From contig QIAA01000049.1 in NCBI GenBank assembly GCA_003224905.1, forward strand, positions 17,055 through 81,054: DNA of 64,000 bases. Direction: 5' to 3'. This DNA is from Acidobacteriota bacterium. GTDB lineage: Bacteria; Acidobacteriota; Terriglobia; Terriglobales; Acidobacteriaceae. Below the pieces are notes generated by a model. The model made no database searches, had not been told where the DNA came from, and was given only the letters and a program-made list of their open reading frames with translations. The translations under genes and the position numbers were made by a program. This document shows, piece after piece, positions 27,320 through 36,926 of this stretch (position 1 is its first letter; the number at the start of each line of letters is the position of its first letter).

Positions 27320-27826
27320 ATGTCCATCAGCTTCACCGTAAACGGAAAACCTCAAACTGTGGACGTCAGCCCACAAATGCCGTTGCTCTGGGTCCTGCGC
27401 GACACCCTGGCGCTGACCGGCACCAAGTTCGGCTGCGGCATGGCATTGTGCGGAGCCTGCACCGTGCATATTAATGGCGAGGCCGCCCGCTCCTGCGTCA
27501 CCCAGGTCTCCAGTGTGGCGGGCAAAAAGATCACCACGATCGAGGGGCTTTCGGCCAACAACAACCATCCCGTTCAGCAAGCCTGGATCGAAGTGGACGT
27601 GCCGCAGTGCGGCTACTGCCAGTCCGGCCAGATCATGCAAGCTGCGGCCCTGCTGGCCAAAAAGCCAAATCCTAACGACGCCGACATCGACGAAGCCATG
27701 GCCGGCAATATCTGCCGCTGCGGAACCTACCAGCGAATCCGGGAGGCAATCCACCGCGCAGCAGGCCAGCACACCGCTGCCCTTCCGTCCAGTGTTACAG
27801 CCAGCCTAGCGTCCGCCGGACGCTGA
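27320..27826 (+). CDS. iorA: (2Fe-2S) small subunit of IorAB-type molybdenum hydroxylase
   Basis: A 168-residue protein from ATG 27320, with GGAGGTGA three bases upstream. A plant-type ferredoxin cluster site [18 protein letters not shown] is followed by the C-terminal [2Fe-2S] motif [16 protein letters not shown] and [23 protein letters not shown] rather than GEGQCGAC is typical of isoquinoline 1-oxidoreductase alpha subunits. It passes electrons from the molybdenum centre of the partner subunit encoded next, with a gap of 15 bases. There is no FAD subunit gene nearby, as usual for the IorAB group, which passes electrons to a cytochrome. It has no signal peptide and is probably exported with its Tat-bearing partner. 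The substrate is not predictable. Confidence 0.9.
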   Translation: MSISFTVNGKPQTVDVSPQMPLLWVLRDTLALTGTKFGCGMALCGACTVHINGEAARSCVTQVSSVAGKKITTIEGLSANNNHPVQQAWIEVDVPQCGYCQSGQIMQAAALLAKKPNPNDADIDEAMAGNICRCGTYQRIREAIHRAAGQHTAALPSSVTASLASAGR

Positions 27827-27841
27827 ACCGAGAGGTGCGGT

Positions 27842-30001
27842 ATGGAGCTCTCCACTGCCAAAGTGCATCGCCGCGAATTTCTAAAAAACAGTGCCGCAGG
27901 CGCAACCGGACTGGTTCTTGGCTTCTATCTGCCCCAACGAGCATCAGCCGAGCTGGCCCCCGTAGCTGCCGGCGCATTCGCGCCCAACGCCTGGATCCGC
28001 ATCACGCCCGATGACACCATAACTCTCGTAATCGACAAATCTGAAATGGGTCAGGGCGTAGTGACGTCACTCTCTATGCTGCTCGCGGAAGAACTGGAGT
28101 GCGACTGGACGAAGGTTCGCACAGAGTTCGCCCCCGCCGACAAAGCCTACTTCAATCCAATTTTCGGCATGCAGGGAACCGGCGGCAGCATGAGCATTCG
28201 TGCCTCCTGGAAACCTTTGTCGCAAGCCGGAGCCTCAGCCCGGGAGATGCTCATCGAAGCCGCCGCCCAGAAATGGGGCGTGGATAAATCCGCCTGCCGC
28301 GCCGAGAACGGCGCAGTCATCAATACAAGAACTAAAACTCGCGCCAGCTATGGCAGTCTCGCCGCAGCAGCCGCGAAAATGGCTCCTCCGAAAGACGTGC
28401 CACTCAAAGATCCGCAAAGCTGCAAGCTGGTCGGCAAGCCCACCAAACGTCTAGATACTCCCCTCAAGACCAACGGCAGGGCACAGTTCGGAATCGACGC
28501 ACGCCCTCCCGGAATGCTTCACGCGGTCGTCGCTCGCTGTCCCGTGTTCGGCGGTAAGGTAGCAAGCTTCGACGCCACCAAGGCGCAAGGCAAACCAGGC
28601 GTCAAGCACGTCGTGCAGATTTCCAGCGGTGTCGCCGTAGTCGCCGACAATACCTGGAACGCCATGGAGGGCTGCCGCGCGCTCGACGTCAAATGGGATG
28701 AAGGGCCCAATGCAAACCTCAACAGCGCCGCGATCACCAAACTCTTCGCCGAGCGCGCTGAACAACCCGGTGTTGAAGCCAGAAAAGAGGGCGATGCCGC
28801 CTCAGCGCTCTCGAGCGCAGCAAAGAGGATCGAGGCAGTTTACGAAGTTCCATATCTCGCGCACGCCACCATGGAGCCCATGAATTGCACTGCTCACATC
28901 CGTTCCGATGGCGTGGATGTCTGGGTGCCCACGCAGTTCCAAACCACCACCGAGATGAGCGCCGCCAAAATATCCGGTCTGAAGCCCGAGCAGGTCCACG
29001 TCCACACCACTTACCTCGGCACAGGCTTCGGCCGTCGCGCCGAGCAGGATTTCGTTCTTGAAGCGCTCGAAACTTCAAAAGCCGTGGGCGCTCCTATCCA
29101 GGTCACCTGGTCGCGCGAAGATGATATGCAGCACGATTTCTACCGTCCCGCTTCGTACTGCCGCTTTACTGCCGGAGTCGGCGCAGATGGAATGCCCGTC
29201 GCGTGGACCAATCGCATCGCTTGCCCGTCGATCTTTTCCCGTTTCTTTGGACCCGAATCCCTCAAGACAAAGGGGCTCGACAATTCAAGCGTTGAAGGCG
29301 CCGCCGACATCCCGTACTCAATTCCCAATATTCTCGTCAACTACCAGCTCACAGAACCAGGCGTTCCGGTTGGCTTCTGGCGTTCGGTAGGAAGTTCGCA
29401 GAACGCCTTCTTCACCGAATCCTTCGTGGATGAACTCGCTGGTGCGGCAGGAAAAGATCCATACGAATTCCGTCGCCAGTTGCTGCAAAAATCGCCCCGC
29501 CATCTCGGAGTACTGGAACTCGCCGCGACCAAAGCTGGATGGGCAACTCCGATGCCGGCAGGCAGATTTCGCGGCATCGCGGTGGCGAAGGCTTTCGATA
29601 CCTACGTTGCGCAAGTGGCCGAAATTACCGTCGACCGCAAAGAAGGCTCGCTGCGCGTGCATCGCGTGGTTTGCGCCGTCGACTGTGGACGCGTGGTCAA
29701 TCCGCTGACAGTTGAAGCTCAGATGCAAGGCGGCATTGTGTATGGACTCACGGCTGCTCTCAAGGGCGAGATCACTATCGATCGCGGCCGCGTCCAGCAA
29801 AGTAATTTCAACAATTACGACATGCTGCGCATTAACGAGATGCCGCATATCGAAGTCCACATCGTGCCCAGCACCGAGTCGCCAACCGGGTGCGGCGAGC
29901 CGGGAGTTCCGCCGATTGCTCCCGCCGTATGCAACGCAGCATTCGCCGCTACGGGAAAGCGCATTCGTCGCCTCCCGATTCGTGGGGAAGACTTGACCTA
30001 G
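27842..30001 (+). CDS. iorB: Molybdopterin-binding large subunit of IorAB-type hydroxylase, Tat-exported
   Basis: A 719-residue protein from ATG 27842, behind GAGAGGTG. A twin-arginine signal ([20 protein letters not shown]) indicates export to the periplasm in a folded, cofactor-loaded state. Two molybdopterin-binding modules follow; [20 protein letters not shown] is the first MCD-binding segment. Near the C-terminus the [17 protein letters not shown] segment contains the catalytic glutamate that is conserved in xanthine-oxidase-family enzymes. It oxidises or hydroxylates an aldehyde or N-heterocycle using water. A second, divergent pair is encoded at 32730-35366. The two are not close copies, because the small subunits differ at the cluster loop. 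Confidence 0.92.
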   Translation: MELSTAKVHRREFLKNSAAGATGLVLGFYLPQRASAELAPVAAGAFAPNAWIRITPDDTITLVIDKSEMGQGVVTSLSMLLAEELECDWTKVRTEFAPADKAYFNPIFGMQGTGGSMSIRASWKPLSQAGASAREMLIEAAAQKWGVDKSACRAENGAVINTRTKTRASYGSLAAAAAKMAPPKDVPLKDPQSCKLVGKPTKRLDTPLKTNGRAQFGIDARPPGMLHAVVARCPVFGGKVASFDATKAQGKPGVKHVVQISSGVAVVADNTWNAMEGCRALDVKWDEGPNANLNSAAITKLFAERAEQPGVEARKEGDAASALSSAAKRIEAVYEVPYLAHATMEPMNCTAHIRSDGVDVWVPTQFQTTTEMSAAKISGLKPEQVHVHTTYLGTGFGRRAEQDFVLEALETSKAVGAPIQVTWSREDDMQHDFYRPASYCRFTAGVGADGMPVAWTNRIACPSIFSRFFGPESLKTKGLDNSSVEGAADIPYSIPNILVNYQLTEPGVPVGFWRSVGSSQNAFFTESFVDELAGAAGKDPYEFRRQLLQKSPRHLGVLELAATKAGWATPMPAGRFRGIAVAKAFDTYVAQVAEITVDRKEGSLRVHRVVCAVDCGRVVNPLTVEAQMQGGIVYGLTAALKGEITIDRGRVQQSNFNNYDMLRINEMPHIEVHIVPSTESPTGCGEPGVPPIAPAVCNAAFAATGKRIRRLPIRGEDLT

Positions 30002-30063
30002 GCTGCACGACCAGCGCTCAGACGCACCACACAACCGCGCTGCCACCGCGCTAAAATAGCTTT

Positions 30064-30624
30064 ATGAGTCGGCTTTTCTGCTTACTTCTCTTGTGCGTCT
30101 TCTTTGTGCCGGCCGCGACGGCGCAAGACTCGTCCCCCCAGAGCAACCAGCCGCCACCCCGCTCCGACCGCGACAAGGAAGCCGGAGAGAGTTCAAGCCG
30201 TGAGACTCGCATCGATCTGAGTCCACCTAAAGACGATGCTAAGGATCATCCCAACAGCGCGGCATCATTAGCCGATGCAGAAGAGGACGACGCGTCGGCT
30301 GACATTCAGGAGTTTCATCCCTGGGATCCGCACAAAGCCATGAAGGATATCGAAGTCGGAGACTTCTATTTCAAAAAGAAGAATTATCGCGCAGCTCTCG
30401 ACCGCTACCGGGAAGCCCTGGTCTACAAACCCAATGATGCGCTCGCTAATTTTCACATGGCTCAATGCTTGGAGAAGCTGGACAAACCTGACGAGGCAAG
30501 AACGCATTACGAGGAATACCTGAAGATTACGCCCCATGGACCACTTTCGGCAGAGGCGAAGGTAGCGCTGGAGAAGCTAAAACAGGGAGAAAACAAGAAT
30601 CAAACTTCTCAAAAAGTCAACTGA
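30064..30624 (+). CDS. Secreted TPR protein
   Basis: A 186-residue protein from ATG 30064 with a signal peptide (LFCLLLLCVFFVPAATAQ). A low-complexity acidic and proline-rich linker (about residues 22-90) is followed by two to three tetratricopeptide repeats (AMKDIEVGDFYFKKKNYRAA, LANFHMAQCLEKLDKPDEAR). It resembles periplasmic BamD- or YbgF-like scaffold proteins, but identity is not established. Its stop lies nine bases from the convergent lipoprotein gene. Confidence 0.75.
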   Translation: MSRLFCLLLLCVFFVPAATAQDSSPQSNQPPPRSDRDKEAGESSSRETRIDLSPPKDDAKDHPNSAASLADAEEDDASADIQEFHPWDPHKAMKDIEVGDFYFKKKNYRAALDRYREALVYKPNDALANFHMAQCLEKLDKPDEARTHYEEYLKITPHGPLSAEAKVALEKLKQGENKNQTSQKVN

Positions 30625-30632
30625 AACACTGA

Positions 30633-31256
30633 TCACTTTTCTACGCGCATGAAATCGCCGCTCGAGGCGTTCACCGCAACACGCAACTTGGAATTTTCCC
30701 GGCTCTCGCCATAGATGACGTGCCATATGAGCTCATTGGTGGACCGGCTCCAATCACAAACGTAAAGAATCGGCGTATCCGGGTTCTTCGCCAGAATCTT
30801 GTCTCCCCCGTGTTTCTGTGAGACTTCAAGCGCCTTGTCGGAATCCACTTTCAAGAACGCCGGATCGAAAATCTGAGTGGAAGAATTGCTCGCGCTGTAG
30901 TTGTCCTCAGCGCCCGGAGAAATACCCCGTGAAGGTGCATCGGAAGCCTCCTCGCCAGACCAGACGAACGGCTTTACCCCGCTCTGCATAGGAGAGGCAA
31001 ACGCAGAGCGCCAGACCGCAGACTTTCCCTCCTTGCCTTTGGAGTCGCCGGTGATCACCGATTCAATCCGATAAGGCTGCGCGTCTCGCGCCCAGCCTCG
31101 CGCCGCGATGTAGAGTTTCTGGAATGCAGCTCGCCCGGTGAGAAACTCCGGCCCTTTCGGTTGGGGCTTCTCTGTTGCTGCCGGCTTCGCCGGCTGCTCC
31201 GACGTGCAGCCGGCCATCCACACCAGTGCGACCACAATCATCAGCAGCCTGTTCAT
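30633..31256 (-). CDS. Putative lipoprotein of unknown function
   Basis: A 207-residue protein from ATG 31254-31256, behind GGGGAGGAAGC. A lipobox ending in VWMAGC directs acylation at Cys17. The mature part has a PAKPAATEKPQPKGP linker and no domain I recognise; ILYVCDWSRSTNELIWHVIY near the end reads like a substrate-binding fold of the cystatin/NTF2 kind, which is only a suggestion. It lies next to the AlgD-like gene on the same strand, which ends 75 bases upstream. Confidence 0.6.
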   Translation of the reverse strand: MNRLLMIVVALVWMAGCTSEQPAKPAATEKPQPKGPEFLTGRAAFQKLYIAARGWARDAQPYRIESVITGDSKGKEGKSAVWRSAFASPMQSGVKPFVWSGEEASDAPSRGISPGAEDNYSASNSSTQIFDPAFLKVDSDKALEVSQKHGGDKILAKNPDTPILYVCDWSRSTNELIWHVIYGESRENSKLRVAVNASSGDFMRVEK

Positions 31257-31331
31257 GCTTGCTTCCTCCCCGCGAACACTTGCGATGAAATCTGGGCGTT
31301 TATTGTACTAGCTGCGCAACAAACACAGCCC

Positions 31332-32645
31332 TCACCAGCATATTCCTGTGTAACTGTTGCCATCGCTCTTGCCATCGGCAATCCGCACGAAGTCCACTAA
31401 GCGTTGCCCATTCCGCAGGCGGCTTGGGACATTGCGAAACTCCAGATCCTGGTTTCCGATCACCACCGTTTCGGCGTGGTCAAGAACCGCGTCGATGCTG
31501 TCGAGCATTAGCCTCGAAATATGGGGAATCCGGTTAAGGATGAAATCCCGGTTAGCCCCAACCAGGCTCGCCAGCTTTACGTTCTTGTCATAGAGGCGAA
31601 GATCATAGCCTTTACCGATGAGCCGCTCTATCACTTCAATAATCGGGCTCTCGCGCAGGTCGTCAGTCCCCGCTTTGAAACTGAATCCCAGCACGCCAAT
31701 CTTCTGGTGTCCGTTGTCCATGATCATCTGCATGCCTCTGGCAACCTGAATTTCGTTGCTCGGCAGAATGGAAGTCAGAATCGGCAACTGCAGATCATGC
31801 ATTTTTGCCTGATATGTAAGAGCTCTCAGATCTTTGGGCAGGCAGGACCCGCCAAACGCGAAGCCCGGCATCAGGTAAGCGGGAGAGATGTTGAGTTTCT
31901 TGTCGTGGCAGAAAATCTTCATGACCTCGTGCGCGTCAATCCCAAAAGCCTTGCACAGGTTCCCGATCTCATTTGCAAATCCAATCTTCAGTGCATGCCA
32001 GCTGTTGCCGACATACTTGACCATCTCGGCAGTCTCCAGATCAGTTCTGATCAGCGGAGCCTCGAGTTTTTCATAAAGCGCTGCCAACGTTTTTCCGCTC
32101 GTACTGTCTAACTCCCCGATTACAGTCACGGCAGGAAATTTGAAGTCCTTTACCGCCGAACCTTCACGTAAGAACTCGGGATTGTGGCAAACGCCGACGT
32201 CCGCTCCCGCCCTTTTCCCGGAGAATTCCTCAAGGATGGGTATCACCACCCGCCGCATGGTTCCCGGCAAGACAGTGCTGCGAATGACCACCGTATGCCG
32301 CTCGGTTTTGTGCTTAAGCGCCTCGCCGATCTGTTCGCAAATACGGCGGATGTACTTCAAATCCAGATTGCCATTTGGCTGGCTGGGCGTACCGACGCAG
32401 ATGAACGACAACTCCGTTTGCGAAATGGCCTCATTTGGATCGTCGGTGGCTCGCAGTCGGCCCGCCTTCGTCGCCGACGCAGTGATCTCAGCAATCTCCG
32501 CCTCGATGATTGTCGACAGACCACGATTTACGAGGTCGACCTTCTCCGCAACCGGATCCACCCCGATCAAATAGTGTCCGTCCTGAGCCAGGCAGGCAGC
32601 TGAAACCGTCCCTACATAGCCCAGTCCGAAGATGCTGATTCTCAA
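31332..32645 (-). CDS. GDP-mannose/UDP-glucose 6-dehydrogenase family (AlgD-like)
   Basis: A 437-residue protein starting at TTG 32643-32645 with AAGGGA 6 bases upstream. The NAD-binding FGLGYVGTVSAACLA is followed by FICVGTPSQPNG, VVIRSTVLPGT and the catalytic-cysteine block FAFGGSCLPKDLRAL. The cysteine falls at residue 268, the same number as in the GDP-mannose dehydrogenase AlgD of Pseudomonas. This supports oxidation of a nucleotide-hexose to a uronate for acidic polysaccharides. No other alginate-type genes are nearby, so it may supply uronic-acid precursor for the glycan of the left-hand locus; UDP-glucose cannot be excluded as substrate. Confidence 0.85.
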   Translation of the reverse strand: MRISIFGLGYVGTVSAACLAQDGHYLIGVDPVAEKVDLVNRGLSTIIEAEIAEITASATKAGRLRATDDPNEAISQTELSFICVGTPSQPNGNLDLKYIRRICEQIGEALKHKTERHTVVIRSTVLPGTMRRVVIPILEEFSGKRAGADVGVCHNPEFLREGSAVKDFKFPAVTVIGELDSTSGKTLAALYEKLEAPLIRTDLETAEMVKYVGNSWHALKIGFANEIGNLCKAFGIDAHEVMKIFCHDKKLNISPAYLMPGFAFGGSCLPKDLRALTYQAKMHDLQLPILTSILPSNEIQVARGMQMIMDNGHQKIGVLGFSFKAGTDDLRESPIIEVIERLIGKGYDLRLYDKNVKLASLVGANRDFILNRIPHISRLMLDSIDAVLDHAETVVIGNQDLEFRNVPSRLRNGQRLVDFVRIADGKSDGNSYTGICW

Positions 32646-32729
32646 GAGTTTCCCTTATATCTGAGTATGCTGCCGACGTCCGGGTTCATTCTACTAGATG
32701 CGATGAACAGACCCGCTTGGGGCGTCGAT

Positions 32730-34901
32730 TCAGGCTTCGGCTGGATGTGCCTGCGGCAATCCCTCGGGAATCATGGGCAGGGAACGCAGGCGTATTCCCG
32801 TCGCGGCAAAAATCGCGTTACCGACTGCCGGTGCGAGGCCCACGATCGGGGTTTCTCCCGCACCGGCTGAAGGCAGATCTTTGCGGTCGAGCATTTCAAC
32901 CTCGATCTCGGGTGTGTCGCTGAACCGAGGCACGCGGTACTGAGCGAAGTGGGGATTGAGAATGCGTCCGTTATCGAAGCGGATGGCCTCAAACAGCGCT
33001 CCGCCGATAGCCTGCACAATCGAGCCTTCGATCTGATTGCGTAAACCGCCGGGATTCACGATCGCGCCACATTCAAACGCTTCCACCACGCGAGTGATCC
33101 GGACTTCGCGACTGGGACTTATCTCCACCTCTGCGCAGGTCGCGACGTAGCCGCCCTTTTCCACTCCTCCCGCGATTCCAAAGCCGCGGCTTCCGGAAGA
33201 TTTCTCTTTTCCCCACCCAAGCTTTTTCGCAGCTGCTTCCAAAACGGCGCGCAGGCGCGGGTCAGTGAGATTTCTCAATCGAAATTCAAGCGGGTCAACC
33301 CCAGCCTCGTGCGCAAGTTCGTCCATGGCGCTCTCGCGCACGAAGTGATTCGCAGTTGCCGCGAGACCACGATACGAGCCCTGCCGCAGCGGAGAATCAG
33401 CCGGATGAAACTGGATGTGCTGGTTGGGAATATCGTAGGGCGTGCCGATCCCAGCAGGTCCGGAGTTGTAGTTGTGAAATTCCCAAGCCGTGATTTTGCC
33501 GTCTGAGCCTGTCGCGGCATTAACCTCAATCACGCCGGCAGGACGGAAGTACGCCCAGGTGAACTCCTCCTCCCGGGTCCACACAAGTTTCACTGGTTTG
33601 CCGGCCGACTTCGCCAGCCGCGCGGCTTCAACGGCAGCGTCCCCCATGTGCTTGCCCCCGTACGCAGCGCCAGTGTCGGGGACGATCACGCGTATTGTTT
33701 CTTTGGGGATGCGGAACGCCGAGGCGAGTTCCTCCTGCACCCCAAATGGACGCTGCGTCCCCGTCCAGACCGTTAGCTTGTCACCGCTCCACTCCGCAAC
33801 CGCGGCGCGCGGCTCCAGTGGACAGTGTGCGATGTACGCCACTGTATAGCTCTTAGTTATAGCCTTGTGAGCAGCGGCCATTGCCTTTTGCACGTCACCT
33901 GTGACATGAAGATTGTGCTCACCGGAGCTTGGCTCCGACTTGCTCTTCAGGTGCTCGAAAAGCTGTGAGTCACCAATCTGTGGCGGCGAGTTCCATTTGG
34001 CGCGCAAGGCTTGAAGGGCCTTTGTTGCGGTGTGCTCGTCAGGGGCGACTACGCCAACGAATTCGCCGTCGCGTACTACCTTCACTCCGGCAATTTTCTC
34101 CGCTTCACTCGAGTCGAGAGAGCCCAGACTTGCATGGAAAGCGGCTGGCCGCAGAACTTTGCCATAGAGCATTCCCGGGCGCACTAAGTCGGGAGTGTAT
34201 TTGTGTTGTCCCGTTACGAAAGCGCGCGCGTCTACCTTAGGCGCAGACGCGCCTGCTGCGTGCCAGTCCGATGCCGCCGTTTCGGGTGGATCTTCTCCGA
34301 TGACGCGGGTGAGTTGTTGGCCTTTGGTCAGCTCGCCATAAGAAATTGTGTGATTGCTCTTGGGATCGCGGATTTTTCCATCTGCCGCGACCAGCGTATT
34401 GCGGTCGGCGTGCAGTTGCTGGGCAGCCATGTCGATGAGGAGATTTCTTGCTGCCATCGCCACCGTACGCAGCTGACGGCCCATGATCGGTGTGGTGCGG
34501 CTTCCGAATGTGCCCATATCGAACGGCGTCAGTTCGGTGTCCGCCATAGTGAGTTGCACCGAAGCCAGCGGCACACGCAGCTCTTCGGCTACCTGCTGGC
34601 TCAGGGATGTTCGGATGTTTTGGCCGATTTCTACCTTTCCCGTGAAAACTGTGACGGTCCCGTCTTCCGAAACGTGCAGCCAGGCGGCGATGGAGTTGGG
34701 CAAATCCTCGTCGGAGGCCGCGTGCTGGGTGTGCCCTGACTCCTGAGTGACAGCGTTCTTGACCGCCAGACAGACGAGAACACCGCCTCCGAGCGCTTTC
34801 AAAAAGTCGCGGCGCTGCAGTTCGAACGCGTAAGACAGGCGCTGGATTGCCGCATGCTGTTGCTCTTCCGAATCAAACACGCTATTCGCGATGGTCTCCA
34901 T
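32730..34901 (-). CDS. Molybdopterin-binding large subunit of IorAB-type hydroxylase (second pair)
   Basis: A 723-residue protein from ATG 34899-34901, three bases after the small-subunit stop. The twin-arginine signal is LQRRDFLKALGGGVLVC, about 30 residues in. VFTGKVEIGQNIRTSLSQQV is the first molybdopterin-contacting segment, and GAGETPIVGLAPAVGNAIF near the C-terminus holds the conserved catalytic glutamate. The enzyme class hydroxylates aldehydes or N-heterocycles. It belongs to the same broad family as the large subunit at 27842-30001 but is clearly divergent from it; the two probably act on different substrates. Confidence 0.9.
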   Translation of the reverse strand: METIANSVFDSEEQQHAAIQRLSYAFELQRRDFLKALGGGVLVCLAVKNAVTQESGHTQHAASDEDLPNSIAAWLHVSEDGTVTVFTGKVEIGQNIRTSLSQQVAEELRVPLASVQLTMADTELTPFDMGTFGSRTTPIMGRQLRTVAMAARNLLIDMAAQQLHADRNTLVAADGKIRDPKSNHTISYGELTKGQQLTRVIGEDPPETAASDWHAAGASAPKVDARAFVTGQHKYTPDLVRPGMLYGKVLRPAAFHASLGSLDSSEAEKIAGVKVVRDGEFVGVVAPDEHTATKALQALRAKWNSPPQIGDSQLFEHLKSKSEPSSGEHNLHVTGDVQKAMAAAHKAITKSYTVAYIAHCPLEPRAAVAEWSGDKLTVWTGTQRPFGVQEELASAFRIPKETIRVIVPDTGAAYGGKHMGDAAVEAARLAKSAGKPVKLVWTREEEFTWAYFRPAGVIEVNAATGSDGKITAWEFHNYNSGPAGIGTPYDIPNQHIQFHPADSPLRQGSYRGLAATANHFVRESAMDELAHEAGVDPLEFRLRNLTDPRLRAVLEAAAKKLGWGKEKSSGSRGFGIAGGVEKGGYVATCAEVEISPSREVRITRVVEAFECGAIVNPGGLRNQIEGSIVQAIGGALFEAIRFDNGRILNPHFAQYRVPRFSDTPEIEVEMLDRKDLPSAGAGETPIVGLAPAVGNAIFAATGIRLRSLPMIPEGLPQAHPAEA

Positions 34902-34904
34902 ATG

Positions 34905-35366
34905 TCACCGATTGCGTAATGCAGCATCGCGAATCGCCGCCAGAATTCGCGGGTAGGTTCCGCAGCGGCAAATGTTGCCGTCCATGTGGCGAATGATTTC
35001 CTGTGAGCTCGGATGCGGATTCTTGTCCAGCAGCGCTACCGCGGACATGATCATGCCTGATGTGCAGTATGCGCACTGGAAGGCTTCTGCCCGAAGAAAG
35101 GTTTCCTGCACGGGATGCAGGTGCTCACCTTGGGCCAGACCTTCTATGGTGGTTATTTTTTTCTGAGATGCCGTGCCCAACGCCAGCCTGCACGACCGCA
35201 CGGGTTTGCCATCAAGCAAGACCGTGCAGGCGCCGCATTGCCCTTCGCCGCATCCGTACTTGGTTCCGGTGAGGCCGAGCCTGTCGCGCAGCACCGTAAG
35301 CAGAGCTTCGCCGGAAGGAGCATCCACGCGGTGTTCCGTTCCGTTCACAAGCAGGGGAATTGCCAT
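34905..35366 (-). CDS. (2Fe-2S) small subunit of IorAB-type hydroxylase (second pair)
   Basis: A 153-residue protein from ATG 35364-35366, with GAGGT upstream. The cluster motifs are YGCGEGQCGACTVLLDGKP and QCAYCTSGMIMSAVALL plus [17 protein letters not shown]. It is the electron-transfer partner of the large subunit encoded directly downstream and, like the other pair, comes without an FAD subunit. It has no signal peptide of its own, so co-export by the Tat signal of the large subunit is expected. Confidence 0.9.
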   Translation of the reverse strand: MAIPLLVNGTEHRVDAPSGEALLTVLRDRLGLTGTKYGCGEGQCGACTVLLDGKPVRSCRLALGTASQKKITTIEGLAQGEHLHPVQETFLRAEAFQCAYCTSGMIMSAVALLDKNPHPSSQEIIRHMDGNICRCGTYPRILAAIRDAALRNR

Positions 35367-35488
35367 GTGTAACCTCGAACCCGGAGCGGCAGGAGAGCGG
35401 AAACAAGATTATATCGCGGCGAGCGCCACCACTATGTCACGTTCCCGCCTCTGAGCATATAATCCTCGTAATCTGCTCGGGGGCCGCA

Positions 35489-36631
35489 ATGAAACATCGT
35501 CATGCCGCTTGCCTCTTCTGCGTTCTGTTCTCTCTCGTTCCAGCGTTCAGCCAGGGCCGCAAGCCACCCGCTCGCAGTACGACACCAAGTGTGCCTTCTC
35601 GTCGTCCCATGGATTCGCCCAACACTTTTCCTTCGAGAGGAACCATATTTCTTTCGGGCAAAGTGGTCCTATCCGATGGAACAGCTCCCAGCGAACCAGC
35701 CGCGATCCAGACTGTGTGCAACGGACGAAAAAGAACTGAGACCTACACTGACTCGCGCGGCTATTTCAGCTTCCAGTTTGGCACCCAGAACCCGAACACC
35801 ACGGCCGCAGGTATCGACGATGTCGACAGCTCTTTCGGCGACAACATGTCCCGCGCCAATCAGCGTGATTGGCGCAATTGTGAATTGCAGGCTTCCTTAG
35901 CCGGCTATTCCTCGGACACTATTCAGCTGAGCACGAAAATTTCCGCTCTGGAAAACAGCGATGTTGGCCGCATCACCCTGCGCCGCATGGGGCAGGTCGA
36001 AGGCCTGGCGATCAGCGCTACCAGCGCCATGGCTCCAGGCAACGCGAAAAAGGCCTTCGAGAAGGGGCGCGATCAGGCACAAAAAGAAAAATTGGATGAT
36101 GCCGAAAAATCGTTGACCAAGGCAGTTCAGATCTACCCCAACTATGCTGCTGCCTGGTACGAGTTAGGCCAGGTGCAGTACAAGAAGAAGGATGCGGCAG
36201 CCGCCCGCCATTCTTGGGAGCAGTCGCTCGCAGCCGATGCGAAATACGTGCGCCCTTACGTTGGACTCTGCGAATTGGATATGCAGGACAAACGCTGGCA
36301 GGAGTTGGGTGATAACAGCGACAAGCTGCTGGCGCTTGATCCCATCAGTTTCCCCGAGGGATGGTTCTGGAATGCAGCAGCAAATTATATGCTGCATAAG
36401 TACAGCGCCGCCGAGAAGAGCGCGCGTCAGGGCCTCAAGATCGACGAGCACCACCAACTTCCGAAGCTGGAATATGTGCTTGGTATGGTGCTGATACGGG
36501 AGCACGCCTACCAGGACGCTTCCGGGCACATGCAACAATTCTTACAGCTCACAAAAGAGCCGAGTGAAGTTCAAGAGGCGCAGAAACAACTGGCAGAAAT
36601 CGCCAGACTCTCCGAGCAATCAAAACAGTAG
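35489..36631 (+). CDS. Secreted TPR protein with carboxypeptidase-regulatory-like domain
   Basis: About 380 residues from ATG 35489; the frame extends back to 35360, but the signal peptide (RHAACLFCVLFSLVPAFSQ) fits the later start. A beta-sandwich like that of the CarboxypepD_reg family covers about residues 50-155 (FLSGKVVLSDGTAPSEPAAI, TYTDSRGYFSFQF). Four or more TPRs follow (AEKSLTKAVQIYPNYAAAWY, EQSLAADAKYVRPYVGLC). It is likely periplasmic. Such proteins are abundant in Acidobacteriota, but their specific partners are unknown. Confidence 0.75.
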   Translation: MKHRHAACLFCVLFSLVPAFSQGRKPPARSTTPSVPSRRPMDSPNTFPSRGTIFLSGKVVLSDGTAPSEPAAIQTVCNGRKRTETYTDSRGYFSFQFGTQNPNTTAAGIDDVDSSFGDNMSRANQRDWRNCELQASLAGYSSDTIQLSTKISALENSDVGRITLRRMGQVEGLAISATSAMAPGNAKKAFEKGRDQAQKEKLDDAEKSLTKAVQIYPNYAAAWYELGQVQYKKKDAAAARHSWEQSLAADAKYVRPYVGLCELDMQDKRWQELGDNSDKLLALDPISFPEGWFWNAAANYMLHKYSAAEKSARQGLKIDEHHQLPKLEYVLGMVLIREHAYQDASGHMQQFLQLTKEPSEVQEAQKQLAEIARLSEQSKQ

Positions 36632-36926
36632 TCTCTCGACCCGCGACTCAGCGCGCACTGAACCTGCTGACGACTGAAGTCCAACGAGCTACTTTCTTCA
36701 GGCATTCACCCGAGCATCAACTGTGTCACGGCACACAAGTGCAATAAACAGGAAATCCACAGCCTTTTTTCTGCAAACGAATTCACACTCTGCTACGATG
36801 AGCGCCCATAACGACTTGATCTCTCGACAATTGAACCGGCTTCCCGTGGGAAGTCTGGAAACAGAACTGCACTGGAAAGTGTGATCCTCCCCTCGCATTC
36901 CAGGAAATGCGGTTTCGCGTAGGAGA

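Noticed and set aside
29318..30046. 242-codon minus-strand frame
   Set aside because: It is the antisense of the molybdopterin subunit gene.
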